Assembly: GCA_944384905.1 (NCBI GenBank)
Contig: CALWVE010000008.1
Span: 1-64,000, forward strand
DNA: 64,000 nt
DNA from: an uncultured Clostridia bacterium
GTDB taxonomy: Bacteria; Bacillota; Clostridia; Oscillospirales; Acutalibacteraceae
Direction of reading: 5' to 3'
Shown here: one piece after another, positions 1 through 8,280 of the stretch
Layout: each line of letters begins with the position of its first letter
Position numbering within the stretch: position 1 is the first letter of the stretch
The notes under the pieces: model-generated
What the model was told of the DNA's origin: nothing
The model's input: only the letters and a program-made list of their open reading frames with translations
Database searches by the model: none
Position numbers and translations under genes: made by a program

Positions 1-137
1 CCTGACTTCTTTTTGTTAGCTAACGGGGGCCTTCCAGAGCCTCTGCTTTGCTATACCCTTTTTGAATCATCTTTTTTCGCCACCACCATCCTTTTTGGGA
101 CTTGACTTCTAATAGTTAATCTTTCGTTTAGCAAATA
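1..137. other. Non-coding edge downstream of hydA
   Basis: No gene is supported here. The stretch is the 3' side of the hydA transcript (minus strand). It contains a perfect 10-base palindrome GTTAGCTAAC near 15-24, and two similar words containing GACTTCT near positions 3 and 103. I see no convincing U-tract terminator for hydA, so the transcript may continue beyond the window. Confidence 0.4.
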
Positions 138-1823
138 TTACTTATCGTAATGGACATGCAGCATTTCGTGTTCTCTGTCTTTCAGGCACGTTGCATACAG
201 TTTTTCCATCAGCGGGTTAGCGTCGGATGTACGGATGCTGGTCTGCAGATCGGCAGAATACAGACCCGGGCCGCGCTTCGCTTTGGCATCGTCTTCCACG
301 ATCGGCTGACCAGCGCCGTTGACACAGCCACCCGGGCAGGCCATGATTTCGATCAGATCGATCTTCTCGCCGGCCTTTACACGGCGCATCACCTTTTCGG
401 CGTTGGCCAGACCGCTGGCTACAACGATTTTCAGCTCGTCCTGACCGAATGGAACAACCGCTTCTTTGATACCCTCTTCCCCACGCACGCCGGTATACGT
501 GATTTCGGTAAAGGCGGCAGGAGATTTATCGGCAGATACACGGCGCAGCACGGCTTCGGTTACACCACCGGTTACGCCAAAGATCACGCCAGCACCGGAG
601 AATTCCGGGAACGGCAGATCCACAGCTTCGGGAGCCAGCGATTTGAAATCGATACCAGCCAGCTGAATCATTTCAACCAGTTCCTGTGTTGTCAAAACAT
701 AGTCTACATTCGGAATGCCGTCTACTTTAAACTCGTCGCGTGCGGCTTCAAACTTCTTGGCCGTACAGGGCATGATAGCAACATGAACATGACGTTTTTC
801 GTCGTTCTTGTGGCGGTCTTTCAGAATGGAAGCAAACATCTGCATCGGCGAACGGCAGGTAGAGATGTTCGGCAGCAGTTCAGGGAAATTCTTTTCCGCA
901 TACTGAATCCAGGCCGGGCAGCAGGAGGTGATGAGCGGAAGTTTGCCGCCGTTTTCCATACGGCGCACAAATTCAGCGGTTTCTTCCATAACCGTCAGGT
1001 CAGCGCCCGTGCTGGTATCGAAAATTTCATCAAAGCCAAGCTTACGCAGGGCAGCCACAATTTTGCCCATCACGTTTGTGCCGGCATCCAGACCCAACTG
1101 GTCGCCCACACCCACACGAACAGCCGGTGCAACCTGAACCGAAACGGTGGTTTTGGGATCGCCCAGTGCCTTCCACATCGGATTGGTATCGTCATGCACA
1201 ACGATAGCGCCTGTAGGACACACAGCGGCGCACTGTCCGCAGCCGACACACGGAGATTCAGCAATCGGTACATTGAATGCTGTGCTGATCGTCACCTTGG
1301 AGCTGCGGTGTGCAAAATCGATCGCGCCGACGTGCTGCACTTCGCTGCACACACGCACGCAGCTGCCGCACATAATACATTTTGCGGCATCGCGGGTGAT
1401 GCAAACAGAGGAATCATCGATGATCGGAACCGGCGAAGTATTTTCAAAACGCACATTGCGCACACCGAATTCACGGGCGTATTCCTGCAATTTGCAGTGG
1501 CCGCTCTTCGGACAGGTGGTGCAGTCGCGGCAATGATCGGCGAGCAGCAGTTCCAGAATATTGCGGCGATAACGGCGCAGTTTTTCGGTGTTAGTCTTGA
1601 TGTTCATTCCGGCGCGCGGAACCGTGGAACAGGCAGCATCCATACCGCCCCATTCGTTTTCTACCATGCACAGACGGCAGGCACCGTAAATAGAGAGCTC
1701 TTTATGATAGCAGAACGTAGGCATATGAATGCCCAGTTTGCGGATGACTTCCAACAGGTTTTTCTCCCCGTTTAAACGAACCGGGATCCCGTCCACGGTC
1801 ATAATCTGATTGTTAACTGCCAT
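138..1823 (-). CDS. hydA: [FeFe]-hydrogenase catalytic subunit HydA
   Basis: Catalytic subunit of a trimeric, probably electron-bifurcating hydrogenase that forms H2 from NADH plus reduced ferredoxin in the cytoplasm. The 561-residue protein has an N-terminal [2Fe-2S] domain (C38, C49, C52, C65), a His-ligated cluster motif (H97, C101, C104, C110), and two [4Fe-4S] motifs (C149-C159 and C192-C202). The H-cluster signatures are all present: TSCCPAW at 299-305 with both cysteines, PCTAKK at 352-357, and ACPGGCVNG at 495-503. It lacks the C-terminal extension of the Thermotoga HydA. The start follows AAGGAGGG, and the gene lies 3 bases after hydB, so translation is probably coupled. Bifurcation itself is inferred from the HydABC gene set and is not visible in HydA alone. 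Confidence 0.96.
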   Translation of the reverse strand: MAVNNQIMTVDGIPVRLNGEKNLLEVIRKLGIHMPTFCYHKELSIYGACRLCMVENEWGGMDAACSTVPRAGMNIKTNTEKLRRYRRNILELLLADHCRDCTTCPKSGHCKLQEYAREFGVRNVRFENTSPVPIIDDSSVCITRDAAKCIMCGSCVRVCSEVQHVGAIDFAHRSSKVTISTAFNVPIAESPCVGCGQCAAVCPTGAIVVHDDTNPMWKALGDPKTTVSVQVAPAVRVGVGDQLGLDAGTNVMGKIVAALRKLGFDEIFDTSTGADLTVMEETAEFVRRMENGGKLPLITSCCPAWIQYAEKNFPELLPNISTCRSPMQMFASILKDRHKNDEKRHVHVAIMPCTAKKFEAARDEFKVDGIPNVDYVLTTQELVEMIQLAGIDFKSLAPEAVDLPFPEFSGAGVIFGVTGGVTEAVLRRVSADKSPAAFTEITYTGVRGEEGIKEAVVPFGQDELKIVVASGLANAEKVMRRVKAGEKIDLIEIMACPGGCVNGAGQPIVEDDAKAKRGPGLYSADLQTSIRTSDANPLMEKLYATCLKDREHEMLHVHYDK

Positions 1824-1826
1824 GGT

Positions 1827-3704
1827 TTAACCCTCCTTAATGGCCTTGAACGGGCAATTGTCTACACAAGCGCCGCACTTGATACACTTAGCCGGATCGA
1901 TTGTATGCGGCTTGCGAATTTCACCCTGAATTGCTCCAACCGGGCAGTTACGGGCGCACTTGGTGCAGCCTTTGCACAGCGTAGGATCGATCGTGTAATG
2001 GCGCAGCTTACGGCAGGCGCCGGCCGGACAGTGTTTATCGTAAATATGGGCTTCGTATTCGTCGCGGAAGCTCTTGATCGTGCTGACAACCGGATTGGCG
2101 GCCGCTTTACCCAGACCGCACAATGCCGTATGGGAAATCGTATCGGCCAGTTCCAAAAGCAGCTCGATATCGCCGTCTTCGCCCTTACCGGCGACAATTC
2201 GTTCCAGAATCGCCAGCATGCGCTTGGTGCCTTCACGGCAGGGTACGCACTTGCCGCAGCTTTCGTTCTGCGTGAAATTCATGAAGAAGCGGGCAACTTC
2301 GACCATGCAGGTGCTGCTATCCATAACGACCAGACCGCCGGAACCGATCATTGCGCCGGCCTTTTTCAGAGAGTCAAAGTCAAGCGGCAGATCCATATGT
2401 TCTTCCGTCAGACAGCCGCCGGAAGGACCGCCGATCTGAACAGCCTTAAATTCATTTTCACCGCGCATACCGCCGCCGATGTCGTAAATAACTTCGCGCA
2501 GGGTGGTTCCCATGGGAACTTCGATCAAACCGGTATTGCGCACGTTACCGGTCAAAGCAAACGACTTAGTACCGGGACTATTGGCCGGGCCAATCCCCTT
2601 ATACCATTCGGCTCCGTTCACGATAATCAGCGGCACGTTGGCATACGTTTCTACGTTGTTGAGAACCGTAGGTTTATCGAACAAACCATGTTCAACCGTA
2701 CGCGGAGGTTTGGTTCTCGGCATACCGCGCTTGCCTTCGATAGAAGAAGTAAGAGCGGAACCTTCGCCGCAAACGAACGCGCCTGCGCCGCGGTTGATAT
2801 GCAGATGGAAGCTGAAATCCGTACCCAAAATGTTATCGCCGAGCAAGCCCAATTCCGTTGCCTGCTTAATAGCAAGGTTCAGTCGGGCAACAGCCACGGG
2901 ATATTCGGCACGCACATAGATGTATCCTTCGGAAGCGCCGCATGCACGAGCCGCCACCATCATGCCTTCGATCATGCGATGCGGTTCATCTTCCATGATG
3001 CTGCGATCCATAAAGGCGCCGGGGTCACCTTCGTCGCCGTTGCAGACCACATATTTTTCGGGGTCTTTCTGGCGGGCAACCTGGCTCCATTTTTTACCGG
3101 CCTGGAAACCGGCGCCGCCGCGGCCGCGCAGATTGGACTCGGTGATTTCTTCTACAATCTGTTCGGGCGTCATATCAAACAGCACTTTTTCCAGCGCCTG
3201 ATAGCCGCCAACCGCGAGATATTCTTCCACAGAAGTGGCGTTTACACGATCGCAGTAATCAAAAACCACGCGGGTCTGTTTGCTGAAAAACGGAACCTCG
3301 TCGTGCGTACGATAAACTTTACCGTCCTGTTTGATCGCCAGGCGATCTACACATTCGCCGCCAAGGATCGTCTTATTGACGATCTCTTCGCAGTCTTCCA
3401 GTTTAACTTTGGTATACAGGTATCCTTCGGGATCGATACGAACCAGCGGAGCCATTTCGCAGAAGCCATGGCAGCCGCTCTTTTTCATGCCGATTGTATC
3501 GGGATGAGGATCTTCCTGCAGCTCTACTGCGCAGTCAATCCCGTTTTTCTCCATCAAATCCTTCAGCTTATCGAAAATTTCCAGCGAACCGCAGGAAACG
3601 CAGCCTGTCCCGCAGCAAACGACAACGCGGCGTTTTTCAGCCTCATAGGAAAGGCGATAACGATTTCTGGCCTGAATCAGCTCTTCTCTGTTTGTAAACA
3701 TCAT
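1827..3704 (-). CDS. hydB: Bifurcating hydrogenase NADH-binding subunit HydB (NuoF-like)
   Basis: Flavoprotein subunit that binds NAD(H) and FMN and passes electrons to HydA. Its 625 residues comprise an N-terminal thioredoxin-like [2Fe-2S] domain (cysteines near 31-35 and 78-82), a NuoF-type FMN/NAD core (GRGGAGFQAGKKW at 194-206), a [4Fe-4S] motif ESCGKCVPCREG (C483, C486, C489, with C529), and a C-terminal two-cluster ferredoxin domain (C577-C587, C607-C617). This domain order matches HydB of Thermotoga, Moorella and Acetobacterium rather than complex I NuoF, which lacks the terminal ferredoxin domain. The ATG overlaps the hydC stop as ATGA, and GGGAGG precedes it. The next codon is also ATG, so the start could be one codon later. 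Confidence 0.95.
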   Translation of the reverse strand: MMFTNREELIQARNRYRLSYEAEKRRVVVCCGTGCVSCGSLEIFDKLKDLMEKNGIDCAVELQEDPHPDTIGMKKSGCHGFCEMAPLVRIDPEGYLYTKVKLEDCEEIVNKTILGGECVDRLAIKQDGKVYRTHDEVPFFSKQTRVVFDYCDRVNATSVEEYLAVGGYQALEKVLFDMTPEQIVEEITESNLRGRGGAGFQAGKKWSQVARQKDPEKYVVCNGDEGDPGAFMDRSIMEDEPHRMIEGMMVAARACGASEGYIYVRAEYPVAVARLNLAIKQATELGLLGDNILGTDFSFHLHINRGAGAFVCGEGSALTSSIEGKRGMPRTKPPRTVEHGLFDKPTVLNNVETYANVPLIIVNGAEWYKGIGPANSPGTKSFALTGNVRNTGLIEVPMGTTLREVIYDIGGGMRGENEFKAVQIGGPSGGCLTEEHMDLPLDFDSLKKAGAMIGSGGLVVMDSSTCMVEVARFFMNFTQNESCGKCVPCREGTKRMLAILERIVAGKGEDGDIELLLELADTISHTALCGLGKAAANPVVSTIKSFRDEYEAHIYDKHCPAGACRKLRHYTIDPTLCKGCTKCARNCPVGAIQGEIRKPHTIDPAKCIKCGACVDNCPFKAIKEG

Positions 3705-4177
3705 TTCGCCTCCCGCAGTTCACGAATCAGGGCACTCACCTTATCCGGGGTCATGGTGGGATGAACCGTATCGTTCACCATGACAACGGGCGCCAGACTG
3801 CACGCGCCCAGACAAGAAACGGTCTCCAACGTAAACATGAAATCATCTGTTGTTACTTTATCTTCACTCAAACCCAGATCGCTGCGCAGACGTTCCAGAA
3901 TATCCAGCGACTTACGCACATGGCAGGCTGTACCGTCACAAACTTTAATGACATACTTGCCCTTCGGATCCAGGGAAAAATTTTCGTAGAAAGTTGCCAC
4001 ACCGTAAATTTTGGCTTCGCTTACGCCCATACGCTTGGAAAGGTATGGGAAAATTTCATGCGGCAGATACCGGTAGTGTTCCTGCACAGCCTGCAGGATC
4101 GCAATAGTCGATTTCTGTTCGCAGCCGATTTCATCCAAAATACGGTCTAGCACAGAAAAGTCAAAAGACTCGCTCAT
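3701..4177 (-). CDS. hydC: Bifurcating hydrogenase subunit HydC (NuoE-like)
   Basis: Small [2Fe-2S] subunit of the HydABC complex, 158 residues, close to the usual 160. A helical N-terminal domain is followed by a thioredoxin-like fold with ligands C80, C85, C122 and C126 (the CX4C...CX3C pattern of NuoE). I chose the ATG at 4177 because GGAGG sits six bases upstream. The reading frame stays open to 4243, but those extra codons lack homology to the family and a ribosome binding site. It is the first gene of the hydCBA operon, and its last codons overlap the hydB start. Confidence 0.94.
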   Translation of the reverse strand: MSESFDFSVLDRILDEIGCEQKSTIAILQAVQEHYRYLPHEIFPYLSKRMGVSEAKIYGVATFYENFSLDPKGKYVIKVCDGTACHVRKSLDILERLRSDLGLSEDKVTTDDFMFTLETVSCLGACSLAPVVMVNDTVHPTMTPDKVSALIRELREAK

Positions 4178-4244
4178 AGTGTTCCTCCACCCAAATATAT
4201 TACACCGCCATCTATTTATTTGACGGTTTTCAACAAAAAACATT

Positions 4245-4285
4245 GAAAAAAAGTGGCTGATAATCGGGGAAGCAACTTCCCCGAT
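4245..4285 (-). terminator. Terminator after nfnB
   Basis: A perfect 10-bp inverted repeat (4263-4272 with 4276-4285, three-base loop) is followed on the minus strand, after about ten bases, by a run of seven T (4252-4246). It lies between nfnB and hydC and probably ends the nfnAB transcript. The gap between stem and T-run is long for a classical terminator. Confidence 0.5.
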
Positions 4286-4320
4286 CGTCAGTCAGATTTT
4301 GGCAGCCGTCCTGCGGCCGC

Positions 4321-5742
4321 TTATTTGCTCATAATGTACTCATCGATTGCCTTAGCAGCCGTTTTACCAGCGCCCATGGCAAGGATAACCGTAGCGGCAC
4401 CCGTTACAGCGTCGCCGCCGGCATATACACCCGTGCGGGAAGTAAGACCCGTGGCTTCATCTACGATGATGCCGCCGTGCTTGTTCACTTCCAGACCCTT
4501 CGTGGTCGACTTGATCAACGGGTTGGGAGATGTACCGATGGAAATAACCACACAATCAACATCCAGCACAAATTCGGAACCTGGAATTTCAACCGGACGA
4601 CGGCGGCCGGACGCATCAGGTTCGCCCAGTTCCATCTTGATGCATTCGATACCGGTAACAAAGCCGTTCATCGGATCGCGCTTGTCATCGGGATTTTCAT
4701 AACCCAGAATGCGGGTCGGGTTATTGAGCAGACGGAAGTCGATGCCTTCCTCCATAGCATGCTCAACTTCTTCTTTACGGGCCGGAAGTTCTTCCAGACC
4801 ACGACGATAAACGATGTAAACCTTTTCAGCGCCCAAACGCAGAGCCGTACGGGCAGCGTCCATAGCCACGTTACCGCCGCCGACAACAGCCACACGCTTG
4901 GCTTTCATAATCGGCGTGGTAGGATCGTCCTGATAGGCCTTCATCAGGTTGCTGCGAGTCAGGAATTCGTTGGCGGAATACACGCCCTTCAGGCTTTCAC
5001 CCGGGATTCCCATAAAGCGCGGCAGACCAGCGCCGGAGCCGACAAACACGGCTTCGTAGCCCATCTCAAACAGTTCATCGATGGTGATCGTCTTACCGAT
5101 AACCACGTTGGTTTCTACGTCAACACCCAGCGCTTTGAGGGTGTCTACTTCCTTCTGCACAATAGCCTTGGGCAGACGGAATTCCGGGATACCGTAAACC
5201 AGTACGCCGCCGGCCAGATGCAGGGCTTCATACACGGTTACTTTATAACCCTTCTTAGCCAGATCGCCAGCGCAAGTCAGACCGGAGGGGCCGGAACCAA
5301 TAACGGCAACTCTATGGCCATTGCTCGGGGGAACTTCAACAGCGCCGGAAGCATGTGCATTGTGCCAGTCGGCCACAAAGCGCTCCAGACGGCCGATACC
5401 AACCGGCTCGCCCTTGATGCCGCGCACGCACTTGGATTCGCACTGGCTTTCCTGCGGACACACACGGCCGCAGACAGCCGGCAGCGAAGAGCTTTCGGAA
5501 ATAATCTGATAAGCACCTTCAAAATCGCCTTCCTTTACCTTTTCGATAAAGGCCGGGATATGAATATTAACCGGGCAGCCGCTTACGCAGGGCATATTTT
5601 TGCAGTTGAGGCAGCGCATGGCTTCGTCCAGCGCCATTTCTTCGGTGTAGCCGGTGGCTACTTCCAAAAAGTTTTTATTACGAACATCAGCCGGCTGAGA
5701 CGGCATGGGGTTCTTTTTCAAAGACATATTCGGCTTCGGCAT
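4321..5742 (-). CDS. nfnB: NfnB: NADPH-binding subunit of ferredoxin/NAD transhydrogenase (GltA-like)
   Basis: Large subunit of the NADH-dependent reduced ferredoxin:NADP+ oxidoreductase, which moves electrons from NADH plus reduced ferredoxin onto NADP+. The 473 residues match the family length. The N-terminus has two [4Fe-4S] cysteine groups (CLNCKNMPCVSGC and CGRVCPQESQCESKC), followed by an FAD dinucleotide fold (VIGSGPSGL), an NADP fold (VVGGGNVAMDAART), and a C-terminal FAD closure (GVYAGGDAVTGAATV). Alone it would be called a glutamate synthase small-subunit homologue; the adjoining nfnA makes Nfn the better call. Start follows GGAGG at ten bases; a second ATG five codons on is possible. 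It begins two bases after the nfnA stop. Confidence 0.92.
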   Translation of the reverse strand: MPKPNMSLKKNPMPSQPADVRNKNFLEVATGYTEEMALDEAMRCLNCKNMPCVSGCPVNIHIPAFIEKVKEGDFEGAYQIISESSSLPAVCGRVCPQESQCESKCVRGIKGEPVGIGRLERFVADWHNAHASGAVEVPPSNGHRVAVIGSGPSGLTCAGDLAKKGYKVTVYEALHLAGGVLVYGIPEFRLPKAIVQKEVDTLKALGVDVETNVVIGKTITIDELFEMGYEAVFVGSGAGLPRFMGIPGESLKGVYSANEFLTRSNLMKAYQDDPTTPIMKAKRVAVVGGGNVAMDAARTALRLGAEKVYIVYRRGLEELPARKEEVEHAMEEGIDFRLLNNPTRILGYENPDDKRDPMNGFVTGIECIKMELGEPDASGRRRPVEIPGSEFVLDVDCVVISIGTSPNPLIKSTTKGLEVNKHGGIIVDEATGLTSRTGVYAGGDAVTGAATVILAMGAGKTAAKAIDEYIMSK

Positions 5743-5744
5743 GA

Positions 5745-6587
5745 TTATTTGACCTCCTTGGCAAACAGATTGCAGGTCTCTTCATAGGCATGGCGCTCAA
5801 AATCACGGTACATGGTACCTCTGGCCATTGCTTCGTCAAAATCGACTTCAAAGCCGTCAAAATCAGGGCCATCCACGCAGGCAAACTTGGTTTTTCCGCC
5901 TACTGTCAAACGGCAGCCACCGCACATACCGGTACCATCGATCATAATCGGGTTCATGGAAACAACCGTCTTTACGCCGAACGGCTTGGTGGTGGCTACA
6001 ACGAATTTCATCATGATCAGCGGACCAATGGTAATAACTTCATCGTAGTTTTCCCCGGCTTCGATCAGTTCCTTCAGCGGAGCTGTTACAACGCCCTGAC
6101 GGCCATAGCTGCCGTCGTCGGTCATCACGATCAGCTTATCGGAAGCAACCTTGAACTCGTCTTCCAGAATCAGCAGATCTTTGTTGCGGAAACCGATGAT
6201 GGAATGCACTTCGCAGCCCATTTCATGCAGCTTCTGCGCAACCGGCAGTGCGATAGCGCAGCCTACGCCGCCGCCGACAACGCAAACTTTTTTCAGGCCT
6301 TCGGTATGGGTGGGCGTACCCAGCGGGCCTACAAAGTCCTGAATATATTCGCCCTCTTCCTTATGGTTGAGCAGTTCCGTGGTGGCGCCAACAACCTGGA
6401 AGATGATCTTCACCGTACCGGCTTCGCGGTCATAACCGGCAACAGTCAGCGGAATACGCTCGCCGTCTTCGTTGACGCGCAGAATGATGAACTGGCCGGC
6501 TTCTGCCTTTTTAGCTACCAGCGGTGCGGCAATGTCCATCATGGTTACGGTGGGATTGAGCACTTTCTTCTTTACGATTTGGTACAT
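5745..6587 (-). CDS. nfnA: NfnA: NAD-binding subunit (ferredoxin-NADP reductase alpha type)
   Basis: Small subunit of the Nfn transhydrogenase, 280 residues as expected. It has an FAD-binding beta-barrel (residues 1-95), an NAD-binding Rossmann-like domain beginning at VCVVGGGVGCAIALPV, and a C-terminal [2Fe-2S] motif (MCGGCR, then a distal cysteine in KFACVDGPDF). Start is ATG after GAGGTG at six bases. The gene is followed at two bases by nfnB, so the two are cotranscribed and probably translationally coupled. A terminator-like hairpin directly upstream (6600-6638) means the pair may have its own promoter or depend on read-through from the alcohol dehydrogenase gene. Confidence 0.92.
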   Translation of the reverse strand: MYQIVKKKVLNPTVTMMDIAAPLVAKKAEAGQFIILRVNEDGERIPLTVAGYDREAGTVKIIFQVVGATTELLNHKEEGEYIQDFVGPLGTPTHTEGLKKVCVVGGGVGCAIALPVAQKLHEMGCEVHSIIGFRNKDLLILEDEFKVASDKLIVMTDDGSYGRQGVVTAPLKELIEAGENYDEVITIGPLIMMKFVVATTKPFGVKTVVSMNPIMIDGTGMCGGCRLTVGGKTKFACVDGPDFDGFEVDFDEAMARGTMYRDFERHAYEETCNLFAKEVK

Positions 6588-6599
6588 ATTTTCACCTCA

Positions 6600-6638
6600 T
6601 AAAAAGGGGCTGCGATCGCGTTTGGGCAACCGCAGCCC
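6600..6638 (-). terminator. Terminator (possibly leaky) between adh and nfnA
   Basis: An 8-bp stem (GGGCTGCG at 6607-6614 with CGCAGCCC at 6631-6638) is followed directly by five T on the minus strand, about ten bases before the nfnA ribosome binding site. The position suggests either termination after adh or partial attenuation before nfnAB. Confidence 0.55.
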
Positions 6639-6667
6639 TATGCTTCACGGGATTATTCGCCGTCAGA

Positions 6668-7885
6668 TCAGAAGTCCACTTCCGTGTCGTAGTAGCAGCA
6701 CTTAAGCAGCTTTTCCATCTCTTCCTGAGAAGGCTGACGCGGGTTGGAACCGGTGCAAGCATCGCCGATAGCATTCTTGGCGATTTCGGGCAGACGAGCC
6801 AGGAAGACATCTTCCGGAACAAAGCCCTGTTCACACGGATAGCTGTCGGCACCATAGTTCTTGATGCAGTGCGGGATCTTCAGCGCGTCGTTCATTCCGC
6901 GCAGATATTTGATGAGCAGTTCTACCTTTTCGTCATCGGTATTGCCGCCCAGTTTCATTTCATCAGCAATCACGCCATAACGCTTCTTGGCCGTGGGGTC
7001 CTTGGCGTTGAAGGCGATAACCTTGGGCAGGTACATGGCGTTAGCAGCACCATGGATGATGTGTGCGCCATAATCAGCAAAGGCAGCACCCGTCTTATGA
7101 GCCATGGAGTGAACAATACCCAGCAGTGCGTTGGAGAATGCCATACCAGCCAGACACTGTGCATTGTGCATGCTGTCGCGGCATTCCATGTTGCCGTTAT
7201 AGGATTCAACCAGATCCTTCTGGATCATCTTGATGGCATACAGAGCCAGCGGATCGGTGTAATCGCAGTTAGCGGTAGAAACATAAGCTTCAACAGCGTG
7301 CGTCATGGCATCCATACCGGTATGGGCAACCAGCTTCTGCGGCATGGTTTCGGCCAGTTCGGGATCAACGATAGCCACATCAGGCGTAATTTCAAAGTCC
7401 GCGATCGGATACTTGATGCCCTTGGCATAATCGGTGATGATTGAGAAGGCCGTTACTTCGGTGGCCGTACCGGATGTAGAAGAAATAGCGCAGAAATGAG
7501 CCTTGCGGCGCAGCTTCGGAATACCGAATACCTTGCACATATCTTCAAACGTGCAATCCGGATATTCATATTTGATCCACATAGCCTTGGCAGCGTCGAT
7601 CGGAGAACCGCCGCCCATGGCTACGATCCAGTCGGGTTCAAACTTCATCATGGCTTCAGCGCCGCGCATAACGGTTTCAACGGACGGATCGGATTCAATA
7701 CCTTCGAAAAGTTCAACTTCCATGCCGGCTTCTTTCAGATAAGAAACCGCGCGATCCAAAAAGCCGAAACGCTTCATGGAGCCGCCGCCAACACAGACAA
7801 TCGCCTTTTTGCCTTCCAAAGTTTTCAGAGCTTCCAGAGCGCCCTTCCCATGATACAGGTCACGGGGCAAAGTAAATCTTGCCAT
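6668..7885 (-). CDS. Iron-containing alcohol dehydrogenase
   Basis: Group III (iron-dependent) NAD(P)-linked alcohol dehydrogenase, 405 residues, reducing aldehydes to alcohols or the reverse during fermentation. The nucleotide-binding loop GGGSPIDAAK is near residue 91, the phosphate loop STSGTATEV near 136, and the iron-binding region includes GMDAMTHAVEAY, VHSMAHKTGAAF and HIIHGAANA. There is no aldehyde dehydrogenase domain, so this is not full-length AdhE. Start follows AGGAGG. A minus-strand TATAAT at 7974-7979 lies about 90 bases upstream. Which alcohol it handles (ethanol, butanol, propanediol) cannot be read from sequence. Confidence 0.93.
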   Translation of the reverse strand: MARFTLPRDLYHGKGALEALKTLEGKKAIVCVGGGSMKRFGFLDRAVSYLKEAGMEVELFEGIESDPSVETVMRGAEAMMKFEPDWIVAMGGGSPIDAAKAMWIKYEYPDCTFEDMCKVFGIPKLRRKAHFCAISSTSGTATEVTAFSIITDYAKGIKYPIADFEITPDVAIVDPELAETMPQKLVAHTGMDAMTHAVEAYVSTANCDYTDPLALYAIKMIQKDLVESYNGNMECRDSMHNAQCLAGMAFSNALLGIVHSMAHKTGAAFADYGAHIIHGAANAMYLPKVIAFNAKDPTAKKRYGVIADEMKLGGNTDDEKVELLIKYLRGMNDALKIPHCIKNYGADSYPCEQGFVPEDVFLARLPEIAKNAIGDACTGSNPRQPSQEEMEKLLKCCYYDTEVDF

Positions 7886-7973
7886 AATCGTTTACCTCCT
7901 GATAAAAATACAAATTAACCCTTTGTGGTTTACACATAGAAGCTAGGGGAAAATCAATTCCCCGTATGTGAAA

Positions 7974-7979
7974 ATTATA
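7974..7979 (-). promoter_or_regulatory. Candidate -10 box for adh
   Basis: A consensus TATAAT occurs on the minus strand about 90 bases before the adh start. No good -35 hexamer sits at 16-18 bases, so the promoter call is weak. Confidence 0.3.
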
Positions 7980-8228
7980 ACAAAACAAGCTTTAAAAAGG
8001 TAATATAAATGCGGAATTTCGATATTCTTGCATCGATATAGAGACATGCTGCCGTGCTTTTCCGAGATTCTGCCCGCGGAGGCGACGGGTTCTATGCCAA
8101 GGAAGATCCGGTATAGCGTCATCCGGGATATTTTACCTGTTTGAGACAAAAAATAAATTTGAATTTAAATAAATTATTGTTAAAACGGCAAAAATCACCC
8201 CTTTCCCCTCTATTTTGTCACCCAAAGG

Positions 8229-8270
8229 AAAAAACAAACGCCACTCTGATATTCCAAATCAGAATGGCGT
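8229..8270 (-). terminator. Terminator after nadK
   Basis: Inverted repeat of 13 bp with one G-T wobble (8238-8250 with 8258-8270, seven-base loop), followed on the minus strand by TTTGTTTTTT. It lies 11 bases beyond the nadK stop. Confidence 0.8.
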
Positions 8271-8280
8271 CATACCTATA

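Larger units (their letters stand above)
7886..8280. other. Intergenic: adh promoter region and nadK terminator
   Basis: No gene supported. On the minus strand it holds a TATAAT hexamer (7974-7979) that may be the adh -10 box, and the nadK terminator (8229-8270). A 68-codon open frame at 7943-8149 has no ribosome binding site and unlikely composition. A TTGTTAA half-site at 8176-8182 recalls Rex operators, but the second half is missing. Confidence 0.45.

Noticed and set aside
150-1775. Long plus-strand open frame (541 codons) opposite hydA
   Set aside because: It mirrors the codon pattern of hydA, has no domain, and lacks a ribosome binding site. The same applies to the long frames opposite hydB (1905-3764), pheT (27803-30133), nahK/galU (36036-38426) and proS (58404-60308).
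7943-8149. 68-codon minus-strand frame upstream of adh
   Set aside because: No ribosome binding site, and it covers the likely adh promoter; composition is not protein-like.
8176-8182. Rex-type half-site TTGTTAA
   Set aside because: The matching inverted half TTAACAA is absent at the right spacing, so a Rex operator cannot be claimed.
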